64,000 nucleotides of DNA from Zoroaster sp. YZ-2022 (Eukaryota > Echinodermata > Asteroidea > Forcipulatida > Zoroasteridae), in assembly GCA_029582265.1 (NCBI GenBank), contig CM055828.1, positions 15,883,430-15,947,429 of the forward strand, read 5' to 3'. The notes under the pieces were generated by a model. That model did not search any database and was not told where the DNA came from. It was given only the letters and a program-made list of their open reading frames with translations. Positions 11,378 to 21,469 of the stretch are shown piece after piece; within the stretch, counting starts at the first letter, position 1, and the number at the start of each line of letters is the position of its first letter. The position numbers were made by a program, and so were the translations under genes.

Positions 11378-11505
11378 CCTGAGGACGATCAGAGCATACT
11401 GATCGAAACGTCGAGTTGTATCCTCCAGTTCTCTTCAGAAGTAATTACTACTCAATAGAGAACTTCACAAGGTGTCACCGCAATTAGTATTACTTAGGGT
11501 ATGCT
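11378..11505 (+). repeat. Hammerhead-tail repeat, copy 3, best-preserved core
   Basis: Contains CTGAGGA, a strong stem II (CGATCAG / CTGATCG around an AGCATA loop), GAAA, then CGTCGAGTT as a minimal 2-bp stem III with H17 = U. This is the arrangement seen in minimal hammerheads of Penelope-like elements. It is followed by the shared CCAGTTCTCTTCAG, TAATTACTACTCAAT and GGTGTCACCGCAATTAGT blocks. Stem I is not obvious, so cleavage in cis is uncertain; pairing between two copies could supply it. Confidence 0.6.
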
Positions 11506-12640
11506 TTTAACACCCCGGTTTTTACAGTACAACAATTAAGTCTCTTAGAGCTTTGCAAGCAGGGTCAACATTTGGGAGAAACTTCACTGGGACAACAACA
11601 ATCATAAAACACTGATATTAGCAGTAAACGTTTGACTATGCGAGTCTACTTGAAGATTAATATAAAAAAATTCCACATTGACAACAGTAGTAATTCAAAC
11701 ACGTGAAGAGTTTTATAATACACTTTCAATTAATCAAACACTCAAAGGTTGTTGCTGAGATTTAACGGATTAATGCGTATTGTTACATATTTACCAGTGT
11801 TTTTTTTTACCAGTCTACATAAATTTACAATTGGTGTTTACACTGAACATATATCGAAAGGGAGGTTACACTTATTGAAATATCAAATAAAATAATTATG
11901 ATCACAGTTTGACATCAATCTGGCTTGTTTTAAGGCCGATGGTGGTATCAAATATCCTTTGAATTATTCATATGTTGGTTGGTATCATTTTTAATACATA
12001 TTATTTCAAACAAATTATTGATAGCACTGAAGTGAAAACAGTTAGAACTGCTAAGCACAAAATAAAACAAAACAAAACAATAAATAAATAAATAAATAAA
12101 AAGGCAAACTGCGTGCCCCCCTTATGAGATAGTGACCTGCTCCTGACTGACTTCAACGTTGCTATTATCAAAGTGTGCCACAGCACAGTTTTTATTATTA
12201 TTTGTGAATTATTTTGTTTTATCTGTTATTCTTAATTGGTATATTTATGGTCATTTCTTTGACGGTGATTCAGGTTAATTGTTCACAACCCCCGCCGTTG
12301 CCAAGTTACCTTATTTTTCATTTGTTAATTATTTAGTTGTTATACTAAACCATCCGCGTCACTGACAATACATCAAAAAATAAAGGTTAATAAATTACAT
12401 AAAGAAGCATACCACGTACAATCAGTATATAATTAATATGTTTCTTTGCAAAACACGTGAATCATGTCCGCAGGTAATTGAGCATGTGTGATAACATTAT
12501 ACGCATCGTCTCCCGTCAAATGACGAAAGTGTGGACTAATTACACATTTTCCTAATCTGCAAAATAGATCAGTTAAGAGAAAGGCAGTACCGCAGAGTTT
12601 CTCATAATCCACATTGGTTACGTGACTTGAACAGCTTGCA
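11506..12640. other. Intergenic stretch with A-rich simple repeats
   Basis: Contains (AAACA)n/(AAAT)n at about 12057-12100 and otherwise no gene signal. Its last part may hold the promoter of the gene starting at 12643, but no clear TATA box can be assigned. Confidence 0.4.
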
Positions 12641-12642
12641 GA

Positions 12643-13887
12643 ATGGCCTTTTTTGTGGGAATGCTCATAATTGTGTCACTTTTCCTACATGCAAATGATA
12701 TTGAAGGTAAGTAAGACTTTCAGCTTTGCATGGTGAAAAGTTTTAATGAAGACTGCCAGATGACACCATATAACAATTGAATATTAATTGATTCTGAATA
12801 AATCAGTTGGATACAACTCGACGTTTCGAAAGTATCTTCCCTGAAGACGATCAGAGTATACTGACCGAAATGTCGAGTTGTAACCAACTGGTTTTTATTT
12901 CAGAACCACTTACTACCAAAAAGAGAACATTAACATGCTGTCACCGTAAACAGTCTTTACTAATTTTGAATGAAAACTACACGTCTCTTTGTATTTGTAT
13001 TTATGAATTTTGATGTATGGATATAAATTTTTGGTGAATGAGTAGTTTCACAACCAGTATTGTACACTTTATATTGCCCAGAATTAGTACTGCCACCTGC
13101 GTAATACTACACTCGATCATTTCTGGCAAAAACGTTAGAGCAGTTTTTTTGGGAAAAAGTTATTCATTGTTCTTCCGTGTTCCTTACACAAAAGATAAGA
13201 TATTCCCCTACACCCATAACAAAATATTATCCGTACTGAATGATATAATTTCAATTATTGATATTAAAATTTAGATCAAACTGATATTTTATATTATACA
13301 CTTGTTTTGTTTAGGTATGATCTGCTCTATAGGAAGAGAACCAGATCCCAACTCGAACAATATATACCGCTGGTTAATTCCAGTTGAGGATCCATGTGTA
13401 CCGAGATTCAACCTGGTGGTATGAATACCAGACACCATGTAGACACTTCAATGTGACCTACTATGACTCCTTTCTGATCAGCAGCGACCGCAAAGAGATT
13501 CGAAATGGTTGCAATGTGGTGAGTTTTAATTGATATTAACACATTGTTTCGCATGAACCATCTGGGTGGTTTACAAAATCCATCGTCGGTACAACAAGGT
13601 CGTATTTTAGTATGAAATTGCATGAATTTGAAAACCGTCAAGTCTTTTTTTTTTATTATTTAAATGACTTTAATTATTTTTGATAACAGTTACCTTGATA
13701 ACGGTAATATCGTACGTCAGGTTGTGACCTATTGCATAATGTATGTTGAATTGTAGTCTCTCAATGGTACATACTCGTGTTACGGAGGACATCTTCCCCA
13801 ACCTCCATTTATCCCTGTTTTGGACAGGTTCGCTGGTTTATGTTCTCTGATCACTACAGTAGAAGAGTCCAGCTGTCCAGCGATAGG
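12643..13887 (+). CDS. Secreted Cys-containing protein of unknown family (3 exons seen, partial)
   Basis: Exon 1 (12643-12706) encodes a clean signal peptide, MAFFVGMLIIVSLFLHAND, and ends in phase 1 at a strong donor (G|GTAAGT). Exon 2 (13315-13518) follows a T-rich acceptor and begins GMICSIGREPDPN. It has a 'YRWLIP' stretch, then, one frame over, 'WWYEYQTPCRHFNVTYYD' with an N-glycosylation site, ending 'NGCNV' before GTGAGT. Exon 3 (about 13757-13887) encodes 'SLNGTYSCYGG' and three more Cys before a weak GTATTG donor. Within exon 2 the frame changes near 13395-13410, so there is a real frameshift, an unseen intron or a sequence indel. The Cys spacing and 'GTYSC' recall Ig-like domains, but that is only a guess. 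Later exons are not found. Intron 1 holds a hammerhead-tail repeat. The product would enter the secretory pathway. Confidence 0.5.
12803..12965. repeat. Hammerhead-tail repeat, copy 4, foldback, in intron 1 of the secreted gene
   Basis: CAGTTGGATACAACTCGACG (from about 12805) is inverted relative to GTCGAGTTGTAACCAACTGG (to about 12891), enclosing CTGAAGACGATCAG / CTGACCGAAA. The downstream blocks (TTTCAGAACCACTTACTACC, GCTGTCACCGTAA) match the other copies. Confidence 0.65.
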
Positions 13888-13947
13888 TATTGTCAAGGAA
13901 TTATAGGATTAGTTGTTGTGGTTGCTGTTTCTTCTGAATAAAAGTGC

Positions 13948-14560
13948 TGCTGAACAAATTATACATGCGTTTGTCACATCACGGCTCGATAACGGAATGC
14001 TCTCCTTTATGGTCTCCCGCAGAATCAAATATCTCGTCTTCAGCACATACAAAGCACAGGAGCTCGTGTTGTGACTTTGTCCAGAAAGTCATGCCATATC
14101 ACGCCAATCTAGAAAGAACTGCACTGGCTTCCTGTTTCGCAGGAGAATTGTTTTAAACTGATGCTAATTGTTCACAAATCTTTAATAACATTGCTCCAAT
14201 TTATATTTCTGAACTGCTTAAAGTCTACACCCATCACGCAATTTGCGCTCCAGCAACATGTCACCCTGAAGGAACCAACTTCAAAACGGAACTGGGGTGA
14301 TAGGTATTTTTCTGTCGCGGTTCGAATGGAATCATCTTCCAACTGAACTCAAATCTTTGTCATAGTATAACTAGATTTAAGTCGTTGCTTAAAACTCACC
14401 CTATGTCACAATTTTCGAAGATGATGTATGGCTTTGTAATTGCATTGTAGGTACATGTATCCAGTACATACCTTCTTTTTCTATGCTATCATTGTATATT
14501 GTTTGTGTTCATGTTTTTTCTTTGTTTTCGCGCCCAGCAAGGGTGGGATATGATGCGCGC
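13948..14560 (+). pseudogene. 3' fragment of a CR1/L2-like LINE
   Basis: Across frames, 13948-14420 matches the C-terminal end of a CR1/L2-type reverse transcriptase: 'HAFVTSRLD', 'LLYGLP..QI.RL', 'ARVVTLSRK', 'HITPILKELHWLPVSQRI.FKL', 'HKSLNNIAPIYISELL', then 'LRSSN', 'GDR.FSVAVP..WN.LP' and 'FKSLLKTH'. This is the segment between the RT thumb and the 3' untranslated region. Several 1-bp shifts and stops break the frame. The apparent 3' UTR (GCGCCCAGCAAGGGTGGGAT and following) leads straight into the triplet-rich tract at 14565, the position where such LINEs carry a simple-repeat tail. The RT catalytic core and endonuclease are absent, so this is a 5'-truncated, inactive copy. Confidence 0.8.
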
Positions 14561-14564
14561 TGGC

Positions 14565-15235
14565 ACAGTCTTTATTGTTGCTGTTGTTGTTGCCGTTGTT
14601 GGCTTGTTGCTGTCATTGTTGTCATTGCTGTTGCTGTCGTTGTTGTTGTCGTCAATAAAGAAGTCAAGGTTGTTGTTGCTGCTGTCAGCCGCTCGCTGTT
14701 GTTGTTGTTCAGTTGCCGTCAGTTGCCGCTGCCGCCTGCCCGCCGCCCGCCTGCCCGCTGCCGCTGCCGCCGCCGCCGCCTGGGCCGCCGTCAGCCGCCG
14801 CTCGCTCGCCGTCACTGCCTGCTGCCGCTCGTCAGCCGCCGTCACCGGGCCGCCTGCCGTCAGCCGCTGCCCGCCGCCGCCGCCCGCCCGCCGTCACTGC
14901 CGCTCGCCGTCAGTCGCCGCGTTTCGCCGCCGTCACAGCAGTTGCTCGCCGCCGCTTCGCCGCTGCGCTGGGGCTCGCTGCCGCCGCCGGGCCGCTGCCT
15001 GCCGCCGCCGCTGGGGCCACCGCCGCCCGCCGCCGCCGCCGGGTTGCCGGCTGTTGCTGCTGCTGTTACATGGGCTGCTGGGCTGTGTCGTGTTGCCGTT
15101 GCTGCTGTTGCTGGCGTCGTTGCTGCCGCTGCTGCTGTTGCCGGTTTGCTGCTGCTGTTGCTGTGTTGCTGCTGTTGTCTGTTGCTGCTGTTGCTTGCTG
15201 TCGTTGCGTTTTTTGGGCTAGCTTGTGGAAGATGT
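14565..15235. repeat. GC-rich triplet tract (GTT/CTG/CCG), expanded LINE tail
   Basis: A roughly 670-bp run built from GTT, GCT, CTG and CCG triplets, AT-richer at both ends and nearly pure CCG/CTG in the middle (14710-15060). It is the only strongly GC-rich stretch in the window. All three plus frames and two minus frames are open over long stretches because the triplets lack stops, giving Ala/Pro/Arg/Leu-rich translations that should not be taken as proteins. Confidence 0.85.
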
Positions 15236-15555
15236 CCCGTTATCACCCTCATCTGCCCAATATTTATTTGGGTTGTTTTGTTTTGGCCAACTGATTCTTA
15301 ACTGAAATGAAATTTACAATTAAAACAGTAATTTTAATCACTTCCAGTCATACACAACGTTTGTTTTGATGTTTGTTTGCGAGAATTTACGTTTTCTTTC
15401 GGCAATGACGAGTACCCAAATAATTGGTATGAATGTGATTATTATTTTTTTTTCACAGTGGTTTCAAGGAATGTAAAATGTTTGGCTAGTATATATAATA
15501 AGTTTGAAAACAAACAATTGGTCTTAATATGGTATGTCTCTAAAAACCTTTAAAA
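15236..15555. other. AT-rich intergenic stretch
   Basis: Nothing recognised between the triplet tract and the next tandem array. Confidence 0.4.
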
Positions 15556-15559
15556 ATCA

Positions 15560-16860
15560 TTTTAAAAAATCCATGTAATATTAAAACGATGGAAAGCTGA
15601 CAGTCCACAACTCCCAAACGAAACAATGTGGCTAGACTTCTAACTTGGTACAAACATTTGATTATGATAAGGTAGATTACTAAAATTAATTTAAAAATAA
15701 AACTGATCCCACGCTGGTTCCGGTTTACCGGAATAAAACAATAAAACCACCATAACTCCCAAATGTAATTGGTATTACAGACTTGCAATTTGTACAAATA
15801 TTTGTCCTGATATGTAGATATATATTCAAAAAAAATTCAAAATCCATGCAACTTATTCAGTTCCGGGCCATTATGTGCCAAGCAAAACAATGGAAAGCCC
15901 AATAACTCCCAAACGAATCGATGCTACAGACTTGTACTATGGTGCAAAAACATTGGTCCCGATATGATGACGTATCTAAATCATATAAATGCATTGAAAC
16001 GTGACCGGTTCCGCTATATCGGGCTAAACAATGGAAAAATTAAAAAGCCCCAGCAACTCCCCCAACAGAATGATGCGTTCAGACTTGTAACTTGGGTACA
16101 AACGTTTTATCAATATGTAGAATGTAATAAAATCCATCTGTTCCGGCTTACCGTGGCCAAACAATGGAAATGTAAAACCACACAACATCCAAATGGAATG
16201 CGCAGAGACTTGTAATTTTGCACGAACATTTGTCCCAAGATATGTAAATATATCTAAAATCATAAGGAAAATCCATACAAACATACTTAGTTCCGCTAAG
16301 GGCAAAAACAATGAAAATTAAAAGCTCCAGCACCCCTTAATGAAATGATGTGACGAGAATCTCTGTTGGTTACAAAACAATATTAGATATGCAGATGTAC
16401 CCAAAATTGATTTAAAAAATTTAAATAAAAATCCATCCGTTTCTGTTTCCAGGGCTAAAACAATGGAACAAAAACCACACAATATCCAAATGGAATGGCC
16501 CGGGACTGTTCCACTATCATAAAAAGCGGGCTAAAAATGAGGGACAAAAATTTAAAAGCCCTATAACTCCTGAACAAAATGATTAGAGAGACTGGTACTT
16601 GCACAAATATTTGTCCCAATATGTAGATATCTAAAATCATAAAAAGCCTTACAAATTTCATGGGTTGTCTGTTATTATGACAAAAAAACAATGTAGAAAA
16701 TGAAACAAGTTCTAGTTCTCCAATGGAAATGAGGTCTGACTTTTGTAACTTGGCACAATTATTATGATAAGTAGATGCATCGTAAAAATTCTACAAAAGT
16801 CCAATTTGTCTTTAATGGCTAAAACAATGGAAATGTGCTACAATATAACTTATTGACGTA
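15560..16860. repeat. Diverged tandem array, unit about 147 bp, roughly nine copies
   Basis: The unit order is AACTCCCAAACG, an AGACTTGTAACTTGG block, TACAAACATTTGTCC, GATATGTAGATAT.TAAAAT, TCCAT...TTCCGG and GGCTAAAACAATGGAAA. The AACTCC-type box recurs near 15608, 15751, 15902, 16049, 16186, 16327, 16480, 16565 and 16713, giving steps of about 140-150 bp with one short unit. Copies differ by many substitutions and indels, so the array is old. Short reading frames within it are accidental. Confidence 0.8.
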
Positions 16861-18444
16861 CCGAGTTATAATACGACACAACACTCGACTGGATTTACTT
16901 CGACACACTGTGGAAGTTCCTTTCACCGTTTATCCGAAGATTCGAGATAGTCATGAATAAGGACAGCACTAATTTGATTACTTTCGTTATTATATTTTCT
17001 TTATCCGTTCATGGATATCATCCGTGGATAAAGTAATCAGTTGCCTGCAAGAAATTCCTGAAATTTTTACATCGACGACTTCAAATGTTTCACCATGGTT
17101 TTGTAATCCAAGAAACGTAATTGTTGTGCTTTTAATTCTTTTATGTCATTTTACCTTTTTGGCATGTTTATTTTTCGTCCATTTCTCTTGTATTCCTATT
17201 CTTCGTTTTGGTTTGTTTTTCATAAGTTTTTTTTGACAAGCATTTCTGGAGTTGCAGTGAACCATTGATTGCCCATCAAATTCTATTAAGAGTCAGTTTG
17301 ACTGATTCTCTTTCTCGTCTATTGACCTAGTTAATGTCCAAGTCGTAATACACTGTTCACCGTTCCCTTGCAAACATAAAAATACTAAAAATAATAATAA
17401 TTGAAGAATACACACAGCCGTGCCCCGGATGCCAGTCTTATTTCCCCCACGCAATAGGGGTATACACATGTACAATTACATGTACACACCGCGCGCTAAA
17501 GTATATCAGTCAAAAACCGAGTCATGATAATTGTGCAATGTGACCGACATGTTCGAAAAATGAACAACTGAATCAACAGCCTTGGATCTCTCTGTAATCG
17601 TAAATGTATGTGTTTTTGTTTTCCTTCATTGATATCCAATGTAAATTGTTATGCAAGCAAATTGTTGATTTGTATGGTTTCTTTTGGAACGATGGTCAAT
17701 TATAGGCACAGTAATGCATGCACAAGCATAATATGAATACCTTTACGTGCAGTTGAAGCAGGGTTCCTGGGCGCCCAACAAAACCAACATACGCGTTGTT
17801 CGCTTTGCAACTGGCATTATGGTCACCGTCCGAATGTGGCTGCCAGCAGTGTGCATATAAGATTCATGCACTATATGCAATGGCTACAACGGGGTTTTAA
17901 TAATAAGGAGGCAAATGATGCGACTAAACTGTTCCGATGAGCCTTGGTCACATATCAGAATGGGGTTCGAATCAATCAATCGTAATAGCGGCAATATTGG
18001 ATTCTGTATACATTGGAAGTGGTCACATGACTCAATGTCCTGTTCAGAGTTCAAATTATACAACAAACCACAAACACGGATTAAATGTGTCTTACTATAT
18101 CACAACATAGTATTTTTTGAAGAAATCATTTGGACTTGTTCAGGAATAAACGGCTGCTATGGCACCGCTTGGAACTCTCATTATCAGCTGATTTTCCATG
18201 TACTGTCCTGTGTTAGTCAGTAGGAAAATCAGCACTTAGCGTGATCGACAAAGCGTTTTAGATATTTGCTGATTTTAAATTTACACTTTCCAGGATCAAA
18301 GGCTTATTCGAAACCAATGCCTTTCTTCATCCAAATTCAATTGAACTGTATTGTCATTCGTCGGTTATGATCATAACTACTGGGTTTCTACCCAACAGAA
18401 TGCAATTTAATTTAGCGATACAACAGTGAGAGGGTGATGGACCA
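16861..18444. other. Intergenic stretch up to the first gap
   Basis: No convincing exon, RNA gene or repeat. The plus-strand ORF at 17915-18223 lacks family features. The stretch ends at the N run. Confidence 0.4.
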
Positions 18445-18944
18445 NNNNNNNNNNNNNNNNNNNNNNNNNNNNNNNNNNNNNNNNNNNNNNNNNNNNNNNN
18501 NNNNNNNNNNNNNNNNNNNNNNNNNNNNNNNNNNNNNNNNNNNNNNNNNNNNNNNNNNNNNNNNNNNNNNNNNNNNNNNNNNNNNNNNNNNNNNNNNNNN
18601 NNNNNNNNNNNNNNNNNNNNNNNNNNNNNNNNNNNNNNNNNNNNNNNNNNNNNNNNNNNNNNNNNNNNNNNNNNNNNNNNNNNNNNNNNNNNNNNNNNNN
18701 NNNNNNNNNNNNNNNNNNNNNNNNNNNNNNNNNNNNNNNNNNNNNNNNNNNNNNNNNNNNNNNNNNNNNNNNNNNNNNNNNNNNNNNNNNNNNNNNNNNN
18801 NNNNNNNNNNNNNNNNNNNNNNNNNNNNNNNNNNNNNNNNNNNNNNNNNNNNNNNNNNNNNNNNNNNNNNNNNNNNNNNNNNNNNNNNNNNNNNNNNNNN
18901 NNNNNNNNNNNNNNNNNNNNNNNNNNNNNNNNNNNNNNNNNNNN
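18445..18944. other. Assembly gap (500 N)
   Basis: Exactly 500 N, as in the other two gaps, so this is a placeholder of unknown true length. Confidence 0.99.
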
Positions 18945-19160
18945 ATTAAAATTTATTTTGGAGCGAACGAAATGATTTCAAGAGCAATGAATTGATTTCG
19001 AGAGCACGAATTGATTTCTCAAGAGTATCGAAAATGATTTCGAGTGTGCTCGAAATGACTTTCCTGAGCACACGAAAATGATTTCTGAGAGCATCGAAAT
19101 GATTGAGGGCACGAAATAACTTATTTCAAGTCCGCGCGAAATGATTTCTGCATGCATGCC
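18945..19160. repeat. Short tandem 'CGAAATGATTTC' repeats
   Basis: About ten irregular units of CGAAATGATTTCGAGAGCA type, each nearly self-complementary (GAAATnATTTC). They resemble the internal units of the foldback element at 37804-38462 and abut the gap, so this may be the surviving part of a related element. Confidence 0.6.
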
Positions 19161-19329
19161 ATGCGGTGTAGGGTCATTGATGAACAACGAGTCTAGCGTC
19201 AGCAAGCGATGGACGAGCTTGACAGGAACCATGCCCCGCGCGGTAAAGCGTGACTCTGTTTCTATACACTGTCAACATTGTATGAAGGCACCTGACCTAC
19301 TCGTACATGTGCAAGTCTTTCATAACAAT

Positions 19330-19720
19330 TTTTCTCCATAACAATAATTTTGTTGCATCTATGAAGTTGAAATTTCTCTAGACATGAATTAAGCTCTTAT
19401 CCTCAATTTCATGAATAATTTAAAAAAAATTTCAACCCATACATAAACATTTTGGGGCAAAAAATCAAAAATAGGATTGCGATTCAAGTACAAGGTCATT
19501 TAGCTTTTATCAATTCTTTCTCTCCATGACAATTACACTTTGTTGCATCTATGAAGTTGAAATTTTGGGACATGAGTTAAGCTCTATCTAAATATTATGA
19601 ATACTATATTTTTAAATTTAAAACCAAACATAATATTTTTGGGGCAAAATTCAAAAATAGGGATTGCGATCTGCAATTCTTTACAAGCACAAGTCATTTA
19701 TTTTATTGGTTTTCCATAAG
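19330..19720 (-). repeat. Inverted, diverged units of the ~190-bp satellite
   Basis: Two units with TTGTTGCATCTATGAAGTTG, GACATGA.TTAAGCTC, ACATTTTGGGGCAAAA and AAAATAGG.ATTGCGAT. These are reverse complements, with substitutions, of the Cys-free boxes GGATCGCAATT, GCCCCAAAATTGT and CATGTCTGAAAATTTCAAC of the main array at 21480-25290. Confidence 0.6.
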
Positions 19721-20357
19721 GCCATGTTTTTTAATAACTTGATTACGGAATCGCCGCTCGAAAAATCGCGTTTCTGAAAAAAAATTAAAAAATCCCGCCC
19801 GAAAAATCAAATTTTGTAGAAAAAAAAAAAAAAAAAAACCACAACACTTAAAACAGTGCCAATTGATCGCGCAAAGCAAAACACCATCGTGTACAAAACA
19901 ATACTTTTAGACTTCACATTTTCTTCAAATACACAGTCAAGTATCCCTATAATACATGTACAGTAAATGTGTACACGTACCGTGAGCCAGTGAACGGAGA
20001 AAAAATCGCGGCCGATGTATGATGTGGAAACCAGACCAATGTTATGCATTCACGTACCAAAAGTGCGAGTCCGTTTATAGATTCATACTATTTGGCCCAA
20101 GTGCATACATTGGCTACTTAGTAACAACCGCATTACGTACGTGCATCGCGCGACTTGACCTCACGGCCCAAACTCAGCGCAATCGATTGTTGTGTCAACA
20201 AATGGTCTGTGTAAAGGAATTTGTTGTAGGTCGCGGCGTAAAGTTAGGTCGGTCAGAAACTGTAAACAGAATACTTTAAGGGGCTTCCAAACACCTCGCG
20301 ACATTCATTCAAAGTGACTCTCTGCTTTAATTCACACAAATTAATACACACACACAA

Positions 20358-20727
20358 TAATGTAATGTAGATTTCATATAGCGCACGTATCCACCACTAA
20401 CTAAGTGGCGCTTCCAAGGCGCATTATATTATTATCCCTGCTCATAAGGTCTCATAAGGCTCATAAATCATTCCTGAAACCATCTCAGCTCCCTGGGAGT
20501 TATATGCAGCTCAATTGTCGCCATTTCTAGCGCATAGAGAGCAAAACCATCTCTGTAGCCTTCACAGGTACCCATTTAACCCCTGCGTGAGAGAAGGCAA
20601 TTATGGTTGCGGCCCTAATCAGCTCAAGGACACAGGTGTCATGGCTGGGGCTCGAACCCACACCTGCTGCTGGCAAAACACCAGAACTTGAGTTCAGTGC
20701 GCTAGAACCGCTCGGCCACGATAATCC
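20358..20727 (-). mobile_element. tRNA-derived SINE, copy 2
   Basis: Reverse orientation copy of the family at 5211. It carries ATAGCGCACGTATCCACC, CTCAGCTCCCTGGGAG, TTCACAGGTACCCATTTAAC, the B box complement GGCTCGAACCCACAC and the A box complement CCGCTCGGCCACG. It lies between inverted and direct units of the 190-bp satellite. Confidence 0.85.
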
Positions 20728-20784
20728 ACTTTACGTGCATTATACAACACACGGGACCTACGGCTTTACGTCGTCCCATCCGGC

Positions 20785-20902
20785 TGGACGAAGCAATTAT
20801 GGTTAAGTACCTTTGCTCAAGGGATACAAGTGTCAACATGACTGGGGGAACTCGAACCCACACCCTGCTGCTGGCAACACCAGAACTTGAGTTCGGTGCG
20901 TA
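20785..20902 (-). mobile_element. Partial second SINE head next to copy 2
   Basis: Repeats GAAGCAATTATGGTTAAGT, GAACTCGAACCCACAC and ACACCAGAACTTGAGTTC, then stops before the A box. It is probably a truncated tandem insertion. Confidence 0.7.
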
Positions 20903-21084
20903 TAATGTACGTGTTTTAGAAGCCGCCTGCGTGCCTTCGGTATTTTTTTTCTTCTTTTTTTTTTCGCCCAGCCCGATTTCGTGAGCTCGGAATTCCTGCA
21001 ATCCTGATCATTTTTTTTTTTTTTCTTTTTTTCCCTGATCCCCGCTCATTTTTTGTAGCTTACAAATCCGTAATCCAAGTAATA

Positions 21085-21400
21085 AAAAACAAACGGCCTA
21101 ACAACGAAATTGTTGCATCTATGAAGTTGAAATTTTCAGACATGAGTTAAGCTCCTATCTCAATATTATTGAATATTTTCTCTTTTTAATTTTAAACCAT
21201 ACATAAACATTTTGGGGGTAAAAATTCAAAAATAGGATTATGCGATTCACTTTAACAAGTACAAGTCATTTATTTTATCAATTTTCTCCGATAACAATGA
21301 AATTGATGCATCTGGTGAAGCTTTGAACTTTTCAGATATGATTTAAACTCTCTGTATCGATATTATAACTACATATCTATGACAAAAAGGCTTTCTGCAT
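21085..21400 (-). repeat. Inverted, diverged satellite units, second block
   Basis: Same boxes as 19330-19720 (TTGTTGCATCTATGAAGTTG, GACATGAGTTAAGCTCC). The block ends in a copy of the motif TTTCTGCATGCATGCCATGC (21385) that also occurs at 19144. Confidence 0.6.
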
Positions 21401-21469
21401 GCATGCCATGCGGTGTAGGGATCCCAGTGGTAGGGTCAAGATAGGGTCATTGACAACAAATGAGTCTGA

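Noticed and set aside
14483..15301. Several overlapping long ORFs (up to about 270 codons) in a GC-rich region
   Set aside because: They are open on both strands in several frames because CTG/CCG/GTT triplets lack stops; composition is pure Ala/Pro/Arg/Leu/Val and there is no domain or splice structure.
18434..18949. ORFs made of X residues across the N runs (also at 39485-40120 and 56183-57126)
   Set aside because: Assembly gaps, not sequence.
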